Shown here one piece after another: positions 1 to 9,173 of a stretch of DNA of 64,000 bases. Location: NCBI GenBank assembly GCA_963734815.1, contig CAVTIH010000002.1, forward strand, positions 992,001 to 1,056,000. The letters run 5' to 3'. How positions within the stretch are numbered: the first letter of the stretch is position 1; each line of letters begins with the position of its first letter. Made by a program: the position numbers and the translations under genes. The DNA is from Palsa-744 sp963734815. GTDB lineage: Bacteria; Actinomycetota; Thermoleophilia; Solirubrobacterales; Solirubrobacteraceae. Below the pieces are notes generated by a model, which worked only from the letters and a program-made list of their open reading frames with translations, did no database searches and was not told the origin of the DNA.

Positions 1-570
1 GAACGATTCAGCGGCTTCTCCGTCGAGTCGGGCGAGGATCAGCAGCACGATCACAGCGACGAAAAGCATCTTGGTGAGGAACAGGCCTTTCCACTCTTGG
101 TCGCACGCGCTCTGCAGGTCTTTCGCGAAGAATGGGATCGGTACGGGAGAATGACGGGCGACCCAAGGCCAGAACCCGGACTTAGTGGTGCCTCGCACGT
201 TCTCTTCGAGTTCGATCATCGCCTCATACCAGGCTTTAGGGCTCTTCGCTGCCCCCGGTTTCGGTCCGTCAGCCTTCGCTTCGACTTTGTCGCGGAGCCG
301 GCGGTATGGCTTGAGCACGCTGGATAGAACGCTCACGCACACCATCGCCGCGAAGACGCCGAGCGCCCAGCGGGTGAGTGTGTGGTCCAAGTGCGACTTG
401 CCGGTCGTCTCAAACCCAGTGATCAGGCCTGCAACGACCGCGGCGGAGATCGGCAGCGGTCCGAGCTGCTTGGTGATGTCAGACCGAGCGTCTCGGAGCC
501 GCTCGTTCTCTCGCCGCACATCCTCGAACCTCAGCCGGAGCGCCTGAACCTCAGATGTTTCCTCTGGCAC
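1..570 (-). CDS. Partial membrane protein, C-terminus cut by window edge
   Basis: An open frame of 190 codons begins at a GTG at 570 on the minus strand, preceded by a purine-rich AGGGGGC ribosome-binding site, and runs off the window start without a stop. The N-terminal 35 residues are charged and heptad-like (VQALRLRFEDVRRENERLRD), suggesting a coiled coil. Hydrophobic segments follow near residues 37-52, 64-83 and 168-185, so the protein is probably membrane-anchored. I do not recognise the family. The coiled-coil plus few-TM architecture resembles small membrane effectors seen in mobile or defence loci, but that is only an impression. The next gene is on the opposite strand. Confidence 0.7.
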   Translation of the reverse strand, partial: MPEETSEVQALRLRFEDVRRENERLRDARSDITKQLGPLPISAAVVAGLITGFETTGKSHLDHTLTRWALGVFAAMVCVSVLSSVLKPYRRLRDKVEAKADGPKPGAAKSPKAWYEAMIELEENVRGTTKSGFWPWVARHSPVPIPFFAKDLQSACDQEWKGLFLTKMLFVAVIVLLILARLDGEAAESF

Positions 571-843
571 ACTGCCCCCTTTCGCGATCGACAAAGCATG
601 GCGAGAGTGGCGGATCGAACGCTGGCGCGTCACATACGGGAGGGGCCTGTGACCATCGGACTTGCAGGCAGCGAGGGCACCTTCGGCAGCTATCTGGATC
701 ACGGTGGACGCCAGCTCGAAATGCAAGCGCACTGCCTGTAAGCCGCAGAAGTGCAAATAGCCCGCCTGCAGTTGAGGCGGGTCGGCGACTGAGTGATTAA
801 ACGGCGCCCGAACACCGACACCCGTCGTAGTAGCCTCTCCGCT

Positions 844-1395
844 ATGGGCGCGATCCAAGAGCTGGCGGCTGATCTGGCTGTCGAGGGGCGCACGTTGCGC
901 CGGGCTGCATCACAGGGCACTCTCCGCGCCAGTCGAGATGGATCGCACGATTTGCAGTTGGCGCCCGGAGAGCGCGACTACCTTTGCGCCCACTGGCCGC
1001 TGCTCTCCGAGCTGCGCGGCGCGATGCTACCTGATCACGACATTCGTCTTGCTGTGCTCTACGGCTCTCTGGCGCGAGGCGACGAGGACGCAGATTCCGA
1101 TCTCGACCTAATGATCTCGCTCGCCGACGACCGTCTCTCGGCAGGGTTCGAGCTTGCCGTCCGCGTCAAGCGTGTCAGCGATCGCCTGGTGGATATCGCG
1201 CACCTCGCGCGCGTGGAGGCACAGGCGCCGCTATTGCTGGACCGGGTTCTTGACGAGGGACGAGTCCTGATCGATCGCGACGGGCAGTGGGGCCAGCTAT
1301 ACGAGCGCCGCTCCGCCATCCGCGTCCGCGCTCGCCGTGACCACAGCCGCCAGATGGCCAGCGCGGCCCGTGCGATCAAGGAGCTGACCGGGTGA
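844..1395 (+). CDS. Nucleotidyltransferase-fold protein, MntA-like antitoxin with N-terminal HTH
   Basis: A 183-residue protein. Residues 1-40 look like a helix-turn-helix (AVEGRTLRRAASQGTLRASR). The minimal nucleotidyltransferase signature GSLARG begins at residue 74, with the metal-binding aspartates in DSDLDL at about 86 and 88. In type VII MNT/HEPN systems such proteins neutralise a HEPN toxin by adding AMP to it. I chose ATG 844 because the HTH starts there; an in-frame GTG at 793 would add 17 unconserved residues. The stop overlaps the GTG of the next gene (GTGA), so the two are co-translated. A weak -10-like TAGCCT lies about 7 nt before the start. Confidence 0.8.
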   Translation: MGAIQELAADLAVEGRTLRRAASQGTLRASRDGSHDLQLAPGERDYLCAHWPLLSELRGAMLPDHDIRLAVLYGSLARGDEDADSDLDLMISLADDRLSAGFELAVRVKRVSDRLVDIAHLARVEAQAPLLLDRVLDEGRVLIDRDGQWGQLYERRSAIRVRARRDHSRQMASAARAIKELTG

Positions 1396-1925
1396 GCGAA
1401 GACCCGCCCGCGAAGCTCGGCCACGACGCACTCGCGGCCGAGCAGGCCCGGCTTGCTCGCTTCTTTCAAACCATCAGCAAGCACCACAAGGCGCTCAACC
1501 TCGCGATCGAGGAGAACTTCGATGGCCGGCTCGACCCGACCGAATGGAGGAACGCCTTTCAGTCCGCCGAGCCCCACGACGCCAACCGCACGATGGTCGT
1601 CACCGGCGATCACTCCGCTGTGCTCAACGCCTATGTCGAGATCCTCAAGGCCAGCGCGGGATCGCGCCTTATTGGCCTGCTCCCACACCGGCGCCCTCAC
1701 GCCGAGCAGGTCTTCGAGGCACTCGTCGCCGGCGGCGGTCTGACCGAAGACCAAGCCACCCTCCTGAACGAGGTCTATGTCCTTGAGGGTCGCCTTGAGC
1801 ACGCCTCCCCTGATGTCGATGCCGAGGAGGTCCGCGATGCCATCGAGCGCCTACGCGAAGCGCTCCCAGGGTTGATCGAGGGTACCCACGTCTGGCTCCG
1901 CCGCCACGGCGTCGAGCTCGGATAA
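1392..1925 (+). CDS. Helical partner of the MNT gene, putative HEPN-like toxin
   Basis: A 177-residue, largely helical protein whose GTG start overlaps the stop of the MntA-like gene by 4 nt. It has no recognisable catalytic motif of a known enzyme. An R-x6-H arrangement (RLIGLLPH) is present but is not in a clearly HEPN-like helix, so the HEPN assignment rests mainly on gene context: a short helical ORF coupled to a minimal nucleotidyltransferase. It could equally be a substrate-recognition partner. After its stop the sequence becomes decayed and duplicated. Confidence 0.65.
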   Translation: MSEDPPAKLGHDALAAEQARLARFFQTISKHHKALNLAIEENFDGRLDPTEWRNAFQSAEPHDANRTMVVTGDHSAVLNAYVEILKASAGSRLIGLLPHRRPHAEQVFEALVAGGGLTEDQATLLNEVYVLEGRLEHASPDVDAEEVRDAIERLREALPGLIEGTHVWLRRHGVELG

Positions 1926-1963
1926 GGATTTCCCGTCAGCGCTGCCAACGCCGGACATCCGCG

Positions 1964-2369
1964 GGCAGCAGGCGGAGCGGCTTTCCGCCCGGGTCAACAC
2001 GTCGCGGACGCGATGGCGCTCTGCCAACACCACGATCGATGCTTCAGCGAGGCTGATCTGAAGGTCGGCGCAGCGCTGGATGATCGCGTGCGCGCGGGCG
2101 ACATCCGCGCCCGTCCTCCACTCCAGCAGCGCCGCGCATGACCTCTTCGAGCAGGCTGGAGCGCATCTATGGGATGCCAGCGACCTACTCCCCGCCGGAC
2201 CGTCCGCAACGGGGATTCTCAAACTGATGCACCACCCGGTCGTCAGGCGGGGTGCCTTTTGGTCCCGGCTGGAGCGGGCGCCGCTCGCTCCGCCTTGCCG
2301 TTACCGGCCTCGCGCATCATCTCGATGGCCCGGCGGGCTCCCTGGGAGAGCAGCATTGCGCTTTCGGCG
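1964..2369. repeat. Duplicated segment A, copy 1
   Basis: About 400 bp closely matching 8508-8946 in direct orientation, with small deletions. Both copies carry the C-terminal part of a PIN-domain gene on the minus strand and a tail containing an ACCACCCGGTCGTCAGGCGG stretch. The right part, about 2396-2460, is continued by a shorter match to 7548-7618. No intact gene lies in 1926-2453. The matches were found by eye, so boundaries are approximate. Confidence 0.75.
1996..2130 (-). pseudogene. VapC-type PIN toxin, C-terminal remnant
   Basis: On the minus strand this encodes a fragment like the second half of a PIN domain: CADLQISLAEASIVVLAERH followed by RVRDVLT, where the family expects an acidic residue, alternating hydrophobics and a TFD.RHF motif. 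In the sister copy at 8497-8720 the TFDERHF motif is preserved; here the sequence goes out of frame after VLT. There is no start codon or N-terminal half, so it cannot be functional. Confidence 0.55.
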
Positions 2370-2453
2370 ACCTCGCCACACCCAACACCGCGTGATGAAG
2401 GCCATGTATGTGCTGACGGGCCTGCAGTGCTCCGTACAGCGCCGTGCCGGCGA

Positions 2454-3719
2454 TCAGTGCAGACTTGCCTCATACAACGTCCAGCTGTCCGTATCGCACC
2501 CTTCGCCTTGGCACAGCTTGTGGCTCGCCGTGGCGACAACAGCTGCGTACGCGGTGTGCACAACCGCCGCCGGCACGCGGAATCCAGTTCGCGCACCGGG
2601 CGCAGTCCAGCTGATGCGACGCCGCTGAGCGATCTCATAGACGTGGACCGCCGCGCTTGGTGGGCTGTACCAGCTGACAATGCCCGCACCCACCTGGTCG
2701 CCTGGACCGTCGAACCAGGTGTAGACGTCGGTTGCGGCCGCTTCCAGAACAGTCGGCATCGCGGTCCCACAGCGCCCCAACACCAGGCCGGGGGGCGCAT
2801 ACGGGGCGCTGTTCATTGGGTTTCCGTTCATTGGGTCGACTGCCTGCCCATACAGCACGTACGGGGGCTGATACAGCTGTGGGTTCGCCAGCAGGCTGTC
2901 GTCGAGGTTGGACGGCTGAGCTGGTGGACAGCGCGCCACCGGAGAAAGCGCAGGCGTGTCGAGGTCACGCGCGAGCACTTCGGCGCGGGGCACTTCAATA
3001 CGCGTGGGCTGCGGAGGGGAGCTGTTCCCGGTTTCCATAGGCGGCGGCGGGTTCGTGGGCGAAGAGTCGATCCGGCGGATGGCGCCCGTGCGCCAATTGA
3101 AGTAGTCGTCGCAGACATAGAAATTCGGGCAGTTGGGAGCTGGGGTCGGCCCGACCCAGAAACGACCAATCCCCGACCATGCCTCAGTCAGCCCCGTGGG
3201 ATTCGGCAATCGCCGCAAGCGCCCGGTGGTTGCGTTGATCAGTACGCTGCCCGATTCACACCCCAGCTGCACCATCGGAAAACTGATGTCCTGCAACGCA
3301 TTCGCACCGGCCTGGACACACCGCCCGGGCAGATACCGTGCGTACCGACGCCCGGTCAGCGTATCGAGCACATCGACAGCCGCCCTTTGTTGGAAGGCCA
3401 CATACCGGCGCCCATCGGACACGAATGCCCTCACGTCCCCCGCCAGCGGCTCCAGCGCACCAGGAACACCGTTCCGCGCCGGCGGGAGCTGCACGAGCCG
3501 CGACACCACCACGCGCGTCGTGACAGACCGGGAGCCTCGCAGAGACAGCGTCAGCAGCATCGCGGTCGTCCGCCTGTGCTTGACGATCGCAAAACCCGCC
3601 GGAGTCAACGGCATCACAACCAGTCCCCTCCCTCCCGCGGCGACGTCGAACGGGCCACTGCCAACCAGCACCCGCCGGGGAGACCGGCGGGCTGCGCCTG
3701 CCGATCGCACCTGCAGCAT
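2454..3719 (-). pseudogene. Secreted delta-60/propeller-type protein, C-terminal part in one open frame
   Basis: A 421-codon stretch open to a stop at 2454. It begins with a segment (LQVRSAGAARR, then GSGPFDVAAGG) resembling the C-terminal beta-sandwich common in secreted thermoleophilial proteins. It continues into a propeller-like region (FVSDGRRYVAF, VLDTLTGRRYARYLPGRC) and a Cys/Pro-rich tail. No convincing start codon or signal peptide precedes it. The N-terminal half lies upstream in two other frames (3720-4468), so this is best read as the 3' part of a broken gene, or of two genes fused by deletion. A degenerate copy of its 3262-3436 segment sits at 7704-7877. Confidence 0.5.
3262..3436. 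repeat. Duplicated segment C, copy 1
   Basis: About 175 bp matching 7704-7877 in direct orientation with scattered substitutions. It encodes, on the minus strand, the VSDGRRYVAFQQ ... VLDTLTGRRYAR propeller piece. In the second copy it is fused to the start of a PIN-toxin gene. Confidence 0.75.
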
Positions 3720-4468
3720 GCGAGACGTCTTCGCCTTCTTCGCTGCTACCGAGGCCGGGCACGGGCTGCAGGCGCGAGTTGAACCGCTCGAGCAGGAGAT
3801 CTCCCTCCCATGCGCCCCCGAGCAGACCGCCATTCGGAAGTGGGGTGAGCGCCAACCTCTGGTCGCAGTACGCAGGCGTGCAGCCCAATCCTTCCATCGG
3901 AGGAACCGCGCCGCTCGTGGTGGCGGAGAAGACGAGAAAGTCAGGGGAACACATCCCGTACTTCGCGCAGATCGCGGCGCCCACCAGTGCACGTCCATCG
4001 GCCCTCAGCAGAAGAGCGTTGGGGTCAAACGAATCAAAGGCCGACACACCGCCATACCGTTCCACCAAAAGTTGCCCGGCGTTACCGAACGCCGAATTCA
4101 GTCTCCCATCGGCCATCAATCGCGCCACGAGGCCGTCCCGTGGCAAACCGCGGGTCCGGCGTGCCGCCTGGCAAAAGGCGCGCCACGAACGCCGTCGAGG
4201 TCATGGCGCCATTGGCCGGTTCGGCGCTCGCGTACCCTCCCACCACAATCTTGCCGTCGTGCTGCAGCGCAAGGCTGTCAGCGACATTGGCAACGCCAGA
4301 GACGATTTGGGCAGCGGTTACGCCTGACGAGCCAAACCTGGGATCCAGAGTTCCTGCATAGCTCGCCCAGGCACTTGACGCGCCGAGCAACGCCATCAAG
4401 AGCACTACGCAGGCGAGGGCGGATCGTATTCTCCGCAAAGTCTTGATCAGTTGCAGCATATGGTTCAT
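3720..4468 (-). pseudogene. Secreted delta-60 repeat protein, frameshifted N-terminal part
   Basis: It starts at ATG 4468 with a clear signal peptide (basic MNHMLQLIKTLRR, hydrophobic ACVVLLMALLG, cleavage after SSAWA). A delta-60 type repeat follows: GTLDPRFGSSGV, DGKIVVGGYA, FVARLLPGGTPDPRFATG. Near 4130-4146 the homology jumps to another frame (DGLVARLMADGRLNSAFG), which runs to about 3720. There it jumps again to the 2454-3719 frame. Two or more indels, possibly with a small deletion at the first jump, make it a pseudogene of an exported protein. No intact copy exists in the window; a second decayed copy is at 5290-5605. Confidence 0.65.
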
Positions 4469-4733
4469 GCGGATGCAAACGCCGGCCGTTGTGTGGAGTT
4501 GCGGTCATGCGTGCTCGAATTCCCACAACGTCACCATACGGATCGAGGGGCACGAATCGAACGGGCACACGGGCCACGGTAGGCATGTCGTGAGATGAAC
4601 AGGATTCAGGGTGCGTCCGCGAGTACCGGTCGACGAACTGCCAATCAAAGCGAGTGCGCCACCGGCTCGAGCAGGCCGCTGGCTACGTTCGAGCTTCCTA
4701 CGCGATGCGGGGTCAGCCGAGCTCTATGCTTCG

Positions 4734-4973
4734 TCAGCGGCTCGCGGCGAGCATCTTCGCGGTGATGACCCGCTCGCGCCCATCGGCTGAGACGAGCACG
4801 ACCGCGTAGCCCTCATCGAGCGCACGTGTGATCTCGTGCCCAGCGTGGGGCGAGTCGGCGTCCACGAACGCGGCGTGCTCGGGGTAGGGCGAGCTGCCCT
4901 CGATCGCCAGGTCGATCGCGCGGTCCATCGCCTTCGCTGTGAGCGACTTGGCCGGGTTCACGTTGCTCGCCAT
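4734..4973 (-). CDS. Small acidic protein, 79 aa, coupled to an upstream mini-ORF
   Basis: ATG 4973 is preceded by a strong ribosome-binding site (AAGGAGATGATCGA), the best in the first 10 kb. The product (SLTAKAMDRAIDLAIEGSS, later DEGYAVVLVSADGRERVITA) looks like a compact alpha-beta protein without membrane segments. I do not recognise the family. It overlaps by 13 nt the end of a 35-codon ORF, so the two are probably translated together. Size and arrangement fit an antitoxin/toxin-like or regulatory pair, but no motif proves that. Confidence 0.6.
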   Translation of the reverse strand: MASNVNPAKSLTAKAMDRAIDLAIEGSSPYPEHAAFVDADSPHAGHEITRALDEGYAVVLVSADGRERVITAKMLAASR

Positions 4974-5068
4974 GCTTCGATCATCTCCTTGTAGCCGGTG
5001 CGCACCGTGGTGATCGCAGCCCGCATACCTTCCTCGTAGTCCAGCACGTCGCGGTAGCGCTGACTCAT
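4961..5068 (-). CDS. 35-residue mini-protein overlapping the 79-aa gene
   Basis: ATG 5068 to TGA 4961: MSQRYRDVLDYEEGMR, then a basic helix ending TGYKEMIEAWRAT. It is predicted to be a single amphipathic helix pair. Its last 13 nt overlap the start of the downstream 79-aa gene in another frame, and the ribosome-binding site of that gene lies inside it. The coding call depends on this overlap and on codon composition like its neighbours; no family is recognised. Confidence 0.45.
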
Positions 5069-5289
5069 GCTCCCACGCCCGACCATTCCGCCGCCACAAC
5101 ACCGTCGGCCCAGGCGACGCACCGCCGACATCGCCGCGCGTCAGCGCGTGGCGCCTTCGTGTGTTCTGCGCTCCAGGTCATACCGAGTGCCGAGACTATC
5201 CACGGCCCCCGACGCTTGGGGTCGGCTCGGCCCATTCGCGCGGGTACCAGACGGTTACATGGCAGTCTCCGCGAGCGGCCATCAGGGCG

Positions 5290-5605
5290 ACGCCGAGGCC
5301 GATCTGAAGGTCGGCGCAGAGCTGGACGACCAGCACCCGCCGGGGAGATCGGCGGGCTGCGCCTGCCGATCGCACCTGCAGCACGCCCACGCCCCGACAG
5401 TTCACATACGGCAAGCAGGCCACGGACACGCTCGCGACTCCCCCGACCGGTCGCACCAGCCGACGCAGGATGCTCACACGCGCGTGCGGCACAGGACTGA
5501 GACCGAACAGGCGTGCCACAAAGATGCCATTGCCATCGCTGGAGGAGGCTGTGCCGGCGACAACGACCTCGCCATCGCCGAGGTACGCCCGGCGGCGCCG
5601 GCGTG
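5290..5605 (-). pseudogene. Second decayed delta-60 protein fragment joined to a PIN remnant
   Basis: The minus strand reads LGDGEVVVAGTASSSDGNG, then GIFVARLFG, the hallmark of a delta-60 repeat. Then come a Cys-containing linker and LQVRSAGAARRSPRRVLV, the same C-terminal beta-sandwich start as in the gene at 2454-3719 (DNA match 3664-3715 to 5328-5384). It then runs directly into a PIN-toxin snippet (CADLQIGLG, DNA shared with 2045-2080 and 8620-8660). The join of two unrelated coding pieces shows rearrangement. Confidence 0.5.
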
Positions 5606-5617
5606 CCGCTGACGTGG

Positions 5618-5731
5618 TCAGGCGACCTTGAGGTACTCGCGCAAGGCTTTGCGGATCACCGAGGAGGTCGTTTCGTGATCCCGCTCGGCGCGACTCGTCA
5701 GCGCTTGACGCAACTCGGGCTCCAGCCGCAC
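5618..5731 (-). pseudogene. Ribbon-helix-helix antitoxin remnant
   Basis: A short minus-strand frame ending at TGA 5618 encodes VRLEPELRQALTSRAERD, then TTSSVIRKALREYLKVA, the pattern of a ribbon-helix-helix DNA-binding domain (strand, helix, turn, helix). Only a GTG at 5731 could start it, giving 37 residues, with the front of the strand and any toxin-binding tail missing. No toxin gene follows downstream. Confidence 0.45.
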
Positions 5732-5993
5732 CAGGGAATGGGCGGAAGATGTTGCTGATCAGCTGCGCTATGCCCTCCCTGCGGGCATACAGGTCGAGCT
5801 GGGGGCTCCCGGCGAGCCTCTGCGAGACGGCCAGCCGTTGACCGGCTTCACAGTCCGCTGCCAGGTGTCTCTTGCGGGAACGCCAGGAGCCGCGGTGACC
5901 AGACGAGTGCGCGCAGCGCTCGCCAACATGGAGGGCCTTGAGGTTGACTACAGCCGGCCCCTCGACCTCATAGTCATCGCGCCCCTCGGCTGA
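5707..5993 (+). pseudogene. Open remnant of an unrecognised gene, no start codon
   Basis: The frame is open from a stop near 5707 to TGA 5991-5993. It reads WAEDVADQLRYALPAGIQVE, then GEPLRDGQPLTGFTVRC, and ends YSRPLDLIVIAPLG. Composition and the smooth end look protein-like, but no ATG/GTG/TTG start with a ribosome-binding site precedes it. It overlaps the antitoxin remnant on the other strand. Possibly the 3' end of a truncated gene. Confidence 0.25.
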
Positions 5994-6142
5994 GCACAGC
6001 ACCTGCCACGGACAGCAGCCGAGTGCTCGGGCACCTGCATCAGCCGATCAGCCCGGCGCCCCGCCGGACGGGTGGGCTCGCTGACCGCGACGCGAACGAA
6101 CGGCAGCACCGAGGGAGGCGCCGGCGAGCTAGGATCGATCGG

Positions 6143-7284
6143 ATGACCAGGACTCCTGCACATCAGGGAATGCGATCCCCGACCGGCTACACAGAGTTCC
6201 TCGCCGAGGTCAAGCACCGGATCGCGGCGGCGCGCACTCGCGCCGCGCTGGCGGTCAACAGCGAGCTCGTCAGGCTCTATTGGGAGATCGGGCACGACAT
6301 CCTCGACCGCGAGAACAGGGAGGGATGGGGCGCGAAGGTCATCGACCGCCTCGCCACAGACCTGCGCCGCGAGTTTCCTGAGATGACCGGGCTCTCACGG
6401 TCGAACCTGCACTACATGCGCAGCTTCGCCGCCGCCTGGCCGTGCGAGCGCAGCAGCGAGGAGATCGTCCAACAGCCCGTTGGACGATTGCCGTGGGGGC
6501 GAACATCGCCCTTCTCAGCAAGCTCGAGGACCGGGATGCCCGCTTGTGGTACGCCGTCAAGGCTATCGAGAATGGGTGGTCGCGCAAGGTGCTGGAGGCC
6601 CAGATCGCGACCGGTTTGCGCGAGCGCCAGGGGACCGCGCTCACCAGCTTTGCGCACGCCCTCCCGTCACCGCAGTCCGAGCTGGTGCGCGACACGATCA
6701 AGGACCCCTACAACTTCGAGTTCCTCGGCCTCTCCACACAAGCCAAGGAGCGCGACCTCGAGCTCGCCCTACTCAACGACATCCAATCGTTCCTGGTTGA
6801 GATGGGACGCGGCTTCGCGCTGGTGGGACGGCAGTTCCCGCTGCGAGTCCTCGACGAGGAGACCGGCGAGGAGCAGGAATTCTTCATCGACCTGCTGTTC
6901 TACAACTACATTCTGCGGCGATTCGTCGTCATCGACCTCAAGATCGAGGACTTCAAGCCTGAGTTCGCCGGCAAGATGAACTTCTACCTCAACGCGGTCG
7001 ACGCGCTCGAGCGCCAACCCGAAGACGAGCCATCGATCGGCCTGGTGCTCTGCCCCGGACGCAACAAAACGGTGACCGAGTGGGCGCTGCGCGGCGTCGA
7101 CGCCCCAGTCGCGGTCGCGCGCTACACCACCGGCGAGGTCACGCTAACCGACACCCCGCCGACCGAGCTCAAGCGTGCGCTCCCCGACCTCCCCAAGCTC
7201 GCCAGCGAGCTCACCGGCATCGTGGAAGCCGCCAACGCCATCTACGACGGACACTCGAGCGACGGAGCGCCGCGGAAGGCATAG
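6143..7284 (+). pseudogene. YhcG-type PDDEXK nuclease (DUF1016) broken by one-base deletion
   Basis: ATG 6143 opens a frame with a DUF1016 N-domain (ELVRLYWEIGHDIL, GLSRSNLHYMRSFA, up to LPWG). After the G-run at 6495-6499 the homology continues one frame over: ANIALLSKLEDRDARLWYAV, NGWSRKVLEAQIATGL, KDPYNFEFLGLS, then the C-terminal nuclease domain with EFFIDLLFYN, VVIDLKIEDFKPEFAGKMNF, IGLVLCPGRNK. Adding one G restores TGG-GGG-GCG (WGA) and a single frame of about 380 residues. The family is associated with mobile elements and restriction-type loci. It is either a recent pseudogene or a homopolymer sequencing error. A partial copy of its 3' end lies at 10573-10907. Confidence 0.8.
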
Positions 7285-7436
7285 GCCCCGGCGGGAGCCC
7301 CAACGCTGGAGATTGTCCAACGGGTCGTTGGAGAAGCCAATCAGGCAGACGCGAGCATCCGCGCCGACGGGCGACGAGCGACGGCGCGTACACGGCGAGA
7401 CCACGGCAAGAGCGACTGCCCAGGCCCCGACGGCTG
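6929..7436. repeat. Duplicated segment E, copy 1 (source copy)
   Basis: Two blocks, about 6929-7098 inside the YhcG nuclease gene and about 7283-7436 just after it, are repeated nearly identically at 10573-10907. There they are joined directly because the 185 bp between them are missing. This indicates duplication followed by deletion. Confidence 0.8.
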
Positions 7437-7703
7437 CGTCTTTGCCGATCTTCCGGTGAGCATGTCATATGAGCTCAAGCGAGCGCGGTCCCGTTAGCCG
7501 CCCACTGAATACAGCGCCGATCGTCACGTTCCCTGCGTCGTCGGCGATGAAGGCCATGTATGTGCTGATGGGCCTGCAGTGACTCAGTACAGCGCCGTGC
7601 CGGCGATCAGTGCAGACGTGCCCCTCAAGCCGGCCGATGGAGATTGGTCAGGCCGCTTCAGCGGCCAGTGCCTCCCGCACGAGCCTCTCAGGGCGCTGCT
7701 CGA
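7285..7703. other. Gene-free decayed stretch
   Basis: I see no supportable gene here. It contains the second block of duplicate E (to about 7436) and a short match of 7548-7618 to 2396-2460, both in direct orientation. Confidence 0.6.
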
Positions 7704-7877
7704 TTTACACTCCAGCTGCACCATCGGAAAACTGATGCCCCGCAATGCATTTGCACCAGCCTGGACACACCGCTCGGGCAGATGCCGTGCGTACCGACGC
7801 CCGGTCAGCGTGTCGAGCACATCGATAGCCGCCCCTTGTTGGAACGCCACATACCGGCGCCCGTCGGACACGGTCGT
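7704..7877. repeat. Duplicated segment C, copy 2
   Basis: A degenerate copy of 3262-3436 (minus-strand VSDGRRYVAFQQGAAIDVLD, then TLTGRRYARHLPERC). It is fused at about 7878 to the N-terminal half of a PIN-toxin gene, which it truncates. Confidence 0.75.
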
Positions 7878-8028
7878 CACGCGCCAGCAGGTAGCCAACC
7901 TCGGCGATCACCATGCCCGGCACGAGCCGAGGCGGACGGGCCGCTACGAGCGCTTCCGTGGATGCGCGGTGATGCGTGTCGTTGCGGTTGGCGGCGGCGA
8001 CCAGCGGGCCGGTGTCAACCAGGATCAT
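7878..8028 (-). pseudogene. VapC toxin, N-terminal half only
   Basis: ATG 8028 starts MILVDTGPLVAAANRNDTHH, the classic first strand of a PIN domain with its catalytic Asp, and continues to GMVIAEVGYLLARD. After about 50 residues the frame enters duplicate segment C and the rest of the domain is lost. Its ATG overlaps the antitoxin TGA by one base (TGATG), the usual vapBC coupling. A C-terminal PIN remnant sits 470 bp away at 8497-8720, possibly the other half of the same or a sister gene. Confidence 0.7.
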
Positions 8029-8277
8029 CAGGCGCTGGGAAACTCCGAACGCAAAATCTCGCCGGAGTGTTCAGCCAGATCGGCGGGGTCCATCGAAGCT
8101 CGCGAAGAACGACGGCAACTCCTGCTCAGCGACGGTATTCGATCCGTTGCGATCGACAATCACGACGTGGAGTCGCTGCCCGGGCTTCACGCCGTGGCGG
8201 CGAAACTCGGCCACCAGCTCAGTGTCGTCGCCTGGCACGACCAAATCCCATTCGTTGGCTGCGTCGGCCGTGCCCAT
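8028..8277 (-). pseudogene. VapB-like antitoxin with a frameshift
   Basis: Starting at ATG 8277: MGTADAANEWDLVVPGDDTE, then FRRHGVKPGQRLHVVIVDRN, to LPSFFASFDGP. One frame then ends in RRSG-stop, whereas the expected ending (ADLAEHSGEILRSEFPSA) is found one frame over and terminates exactly at the TGA overlapping the vapC start. A single-base indel near 8085 therefore separates the body from its toxin-binding tail. Confidence 0.6.
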
Positions 8278-8326
8278 GCCCAAAGGGTAGCGATGGTCGG
8301 CTACGACGGGCGGGACGCAGGAGCAT

Positions 8327-8476
8327 CCCAGCGCCCGACGCGGGGCACGATGCCCCGCGCCCGCCCGGCCCCTGTGGCACGCTGGGCCACGCGGACGATC
8401 CCCTACTCCCACCGCTCCAGCCGAGACCCCGCGACGTCCTGCCAACGCGGGGGCAGATATCCAGTCCTTGGTTCCC
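8327..8476. repeat. Duplicated segment F, copy 1
   Basis: About 150 bp nearly identical to 12487-12637 in direct orientation. On the minus strand both encode a degraded piece (GLDICPRVGR here, KDLEICPCVGR there) of a nucleotidyltransferase-like gene. Confidence 0.8.
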
Positions 8477-8496
8477 CTCCAGGCTGGGGGCGTGCC

Positions 8497-8720
8497 TCAG
8501 ACGTCTGCCGACAGCAGGCGCAGCGGCTTTCCGCCCGAGGCCACAACACGGAAGTGCCGCTCGTCGAAAGTCAACACGCTGCGGACGCGATGGCGCTCTG
8601 CCAACACCACGATCGATGCATCGACGAGGCCGACCTGAAGGTCGGCGCAGCGTTGGACGATCGCGTGCGCGCGGATGTCGCCCGCGCCCGTCCTCCACTC
8701 CAGCAGCGCCGCGCATGACC
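8497..8720 (-). pseudogene. VapC-type PIN toxin, C-terminal half
   Basis: A minus-strand frame ending at 8497 encodes RAHAIVQRCADLQVGLVDAS, then IVVLAERHRVRSVLTFDERH and FRVVASGGKPLRLLSADV. This is a well-preserved second half of a PIN domain with its acidic residues (D of LVDAS and of TFDERHF). There is no N-terminal half upstream; the preceding sequence is duplicate A. Confidence 0.6.
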
Positions 8721-8946
8721 TCTTCGAGCAGGCTGGAGCGCATCTATGGGATGCCAGCGACCCTCCTCCCCGCCGGACCGTCCGCAACGGGGATTCTCAA
8801 ACTGATGCACCACCCGGTCGTCAGGCGGGGTGCATTTTGGTCCCGGCTGGAGCGGGCGCCGCTCGCTCCGCGTTGCCGTTACCGGCCTCACCCATCATCT
8901 CGATGGCCCGGCGGGCTCCCTGGGAGAGCAGCATTGCGCTTTTGGC
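8508..8946. repeat. Duplicated segment A, copy 2
   Basis: Direct copy of 1964-2369. This copy keeps the PIN C-terminus in frame, so it is the less decayed one. Nothing gene-like is seen from 8947 to 9173. Confidence 0.75.
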
Positions 8947-9173
8947 GCGCGGCCGCCGCCGACACGACACCCTCGATGTGACGCGGCGTCATCATGTTCG
9001 CGCGCAGCACACACGGCCACGGCGGTCTCTCGCGGGTGATGCTGTGGACTCCCCAGCGTCCCCAGACCCCACATGGGTCCGTGCCCGAGAAATAAGGGCG
9101 ATCAGCTGCCCATCGGAATCCCTCTGCGTCGCCGTCGACGGGTTCAGTTGAAAAGCAGCGGCAGCAAAACTCG

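Noticed and set aside
2169..3782. 537-residue plus-strand ORF
   Set aside because: It spans duplicated debris and the antisense of a recognisable delta-60/propeller frame; no start context or motif.
5324..5390. GCCCGCCGG...CCGGCGGGTGC as a terminator
   Set aside because: The same inverted repeat occurs at 3664-3715 inside a reading frame shared by two protein fragments, so it is better explained as coding sequence of a common domain.
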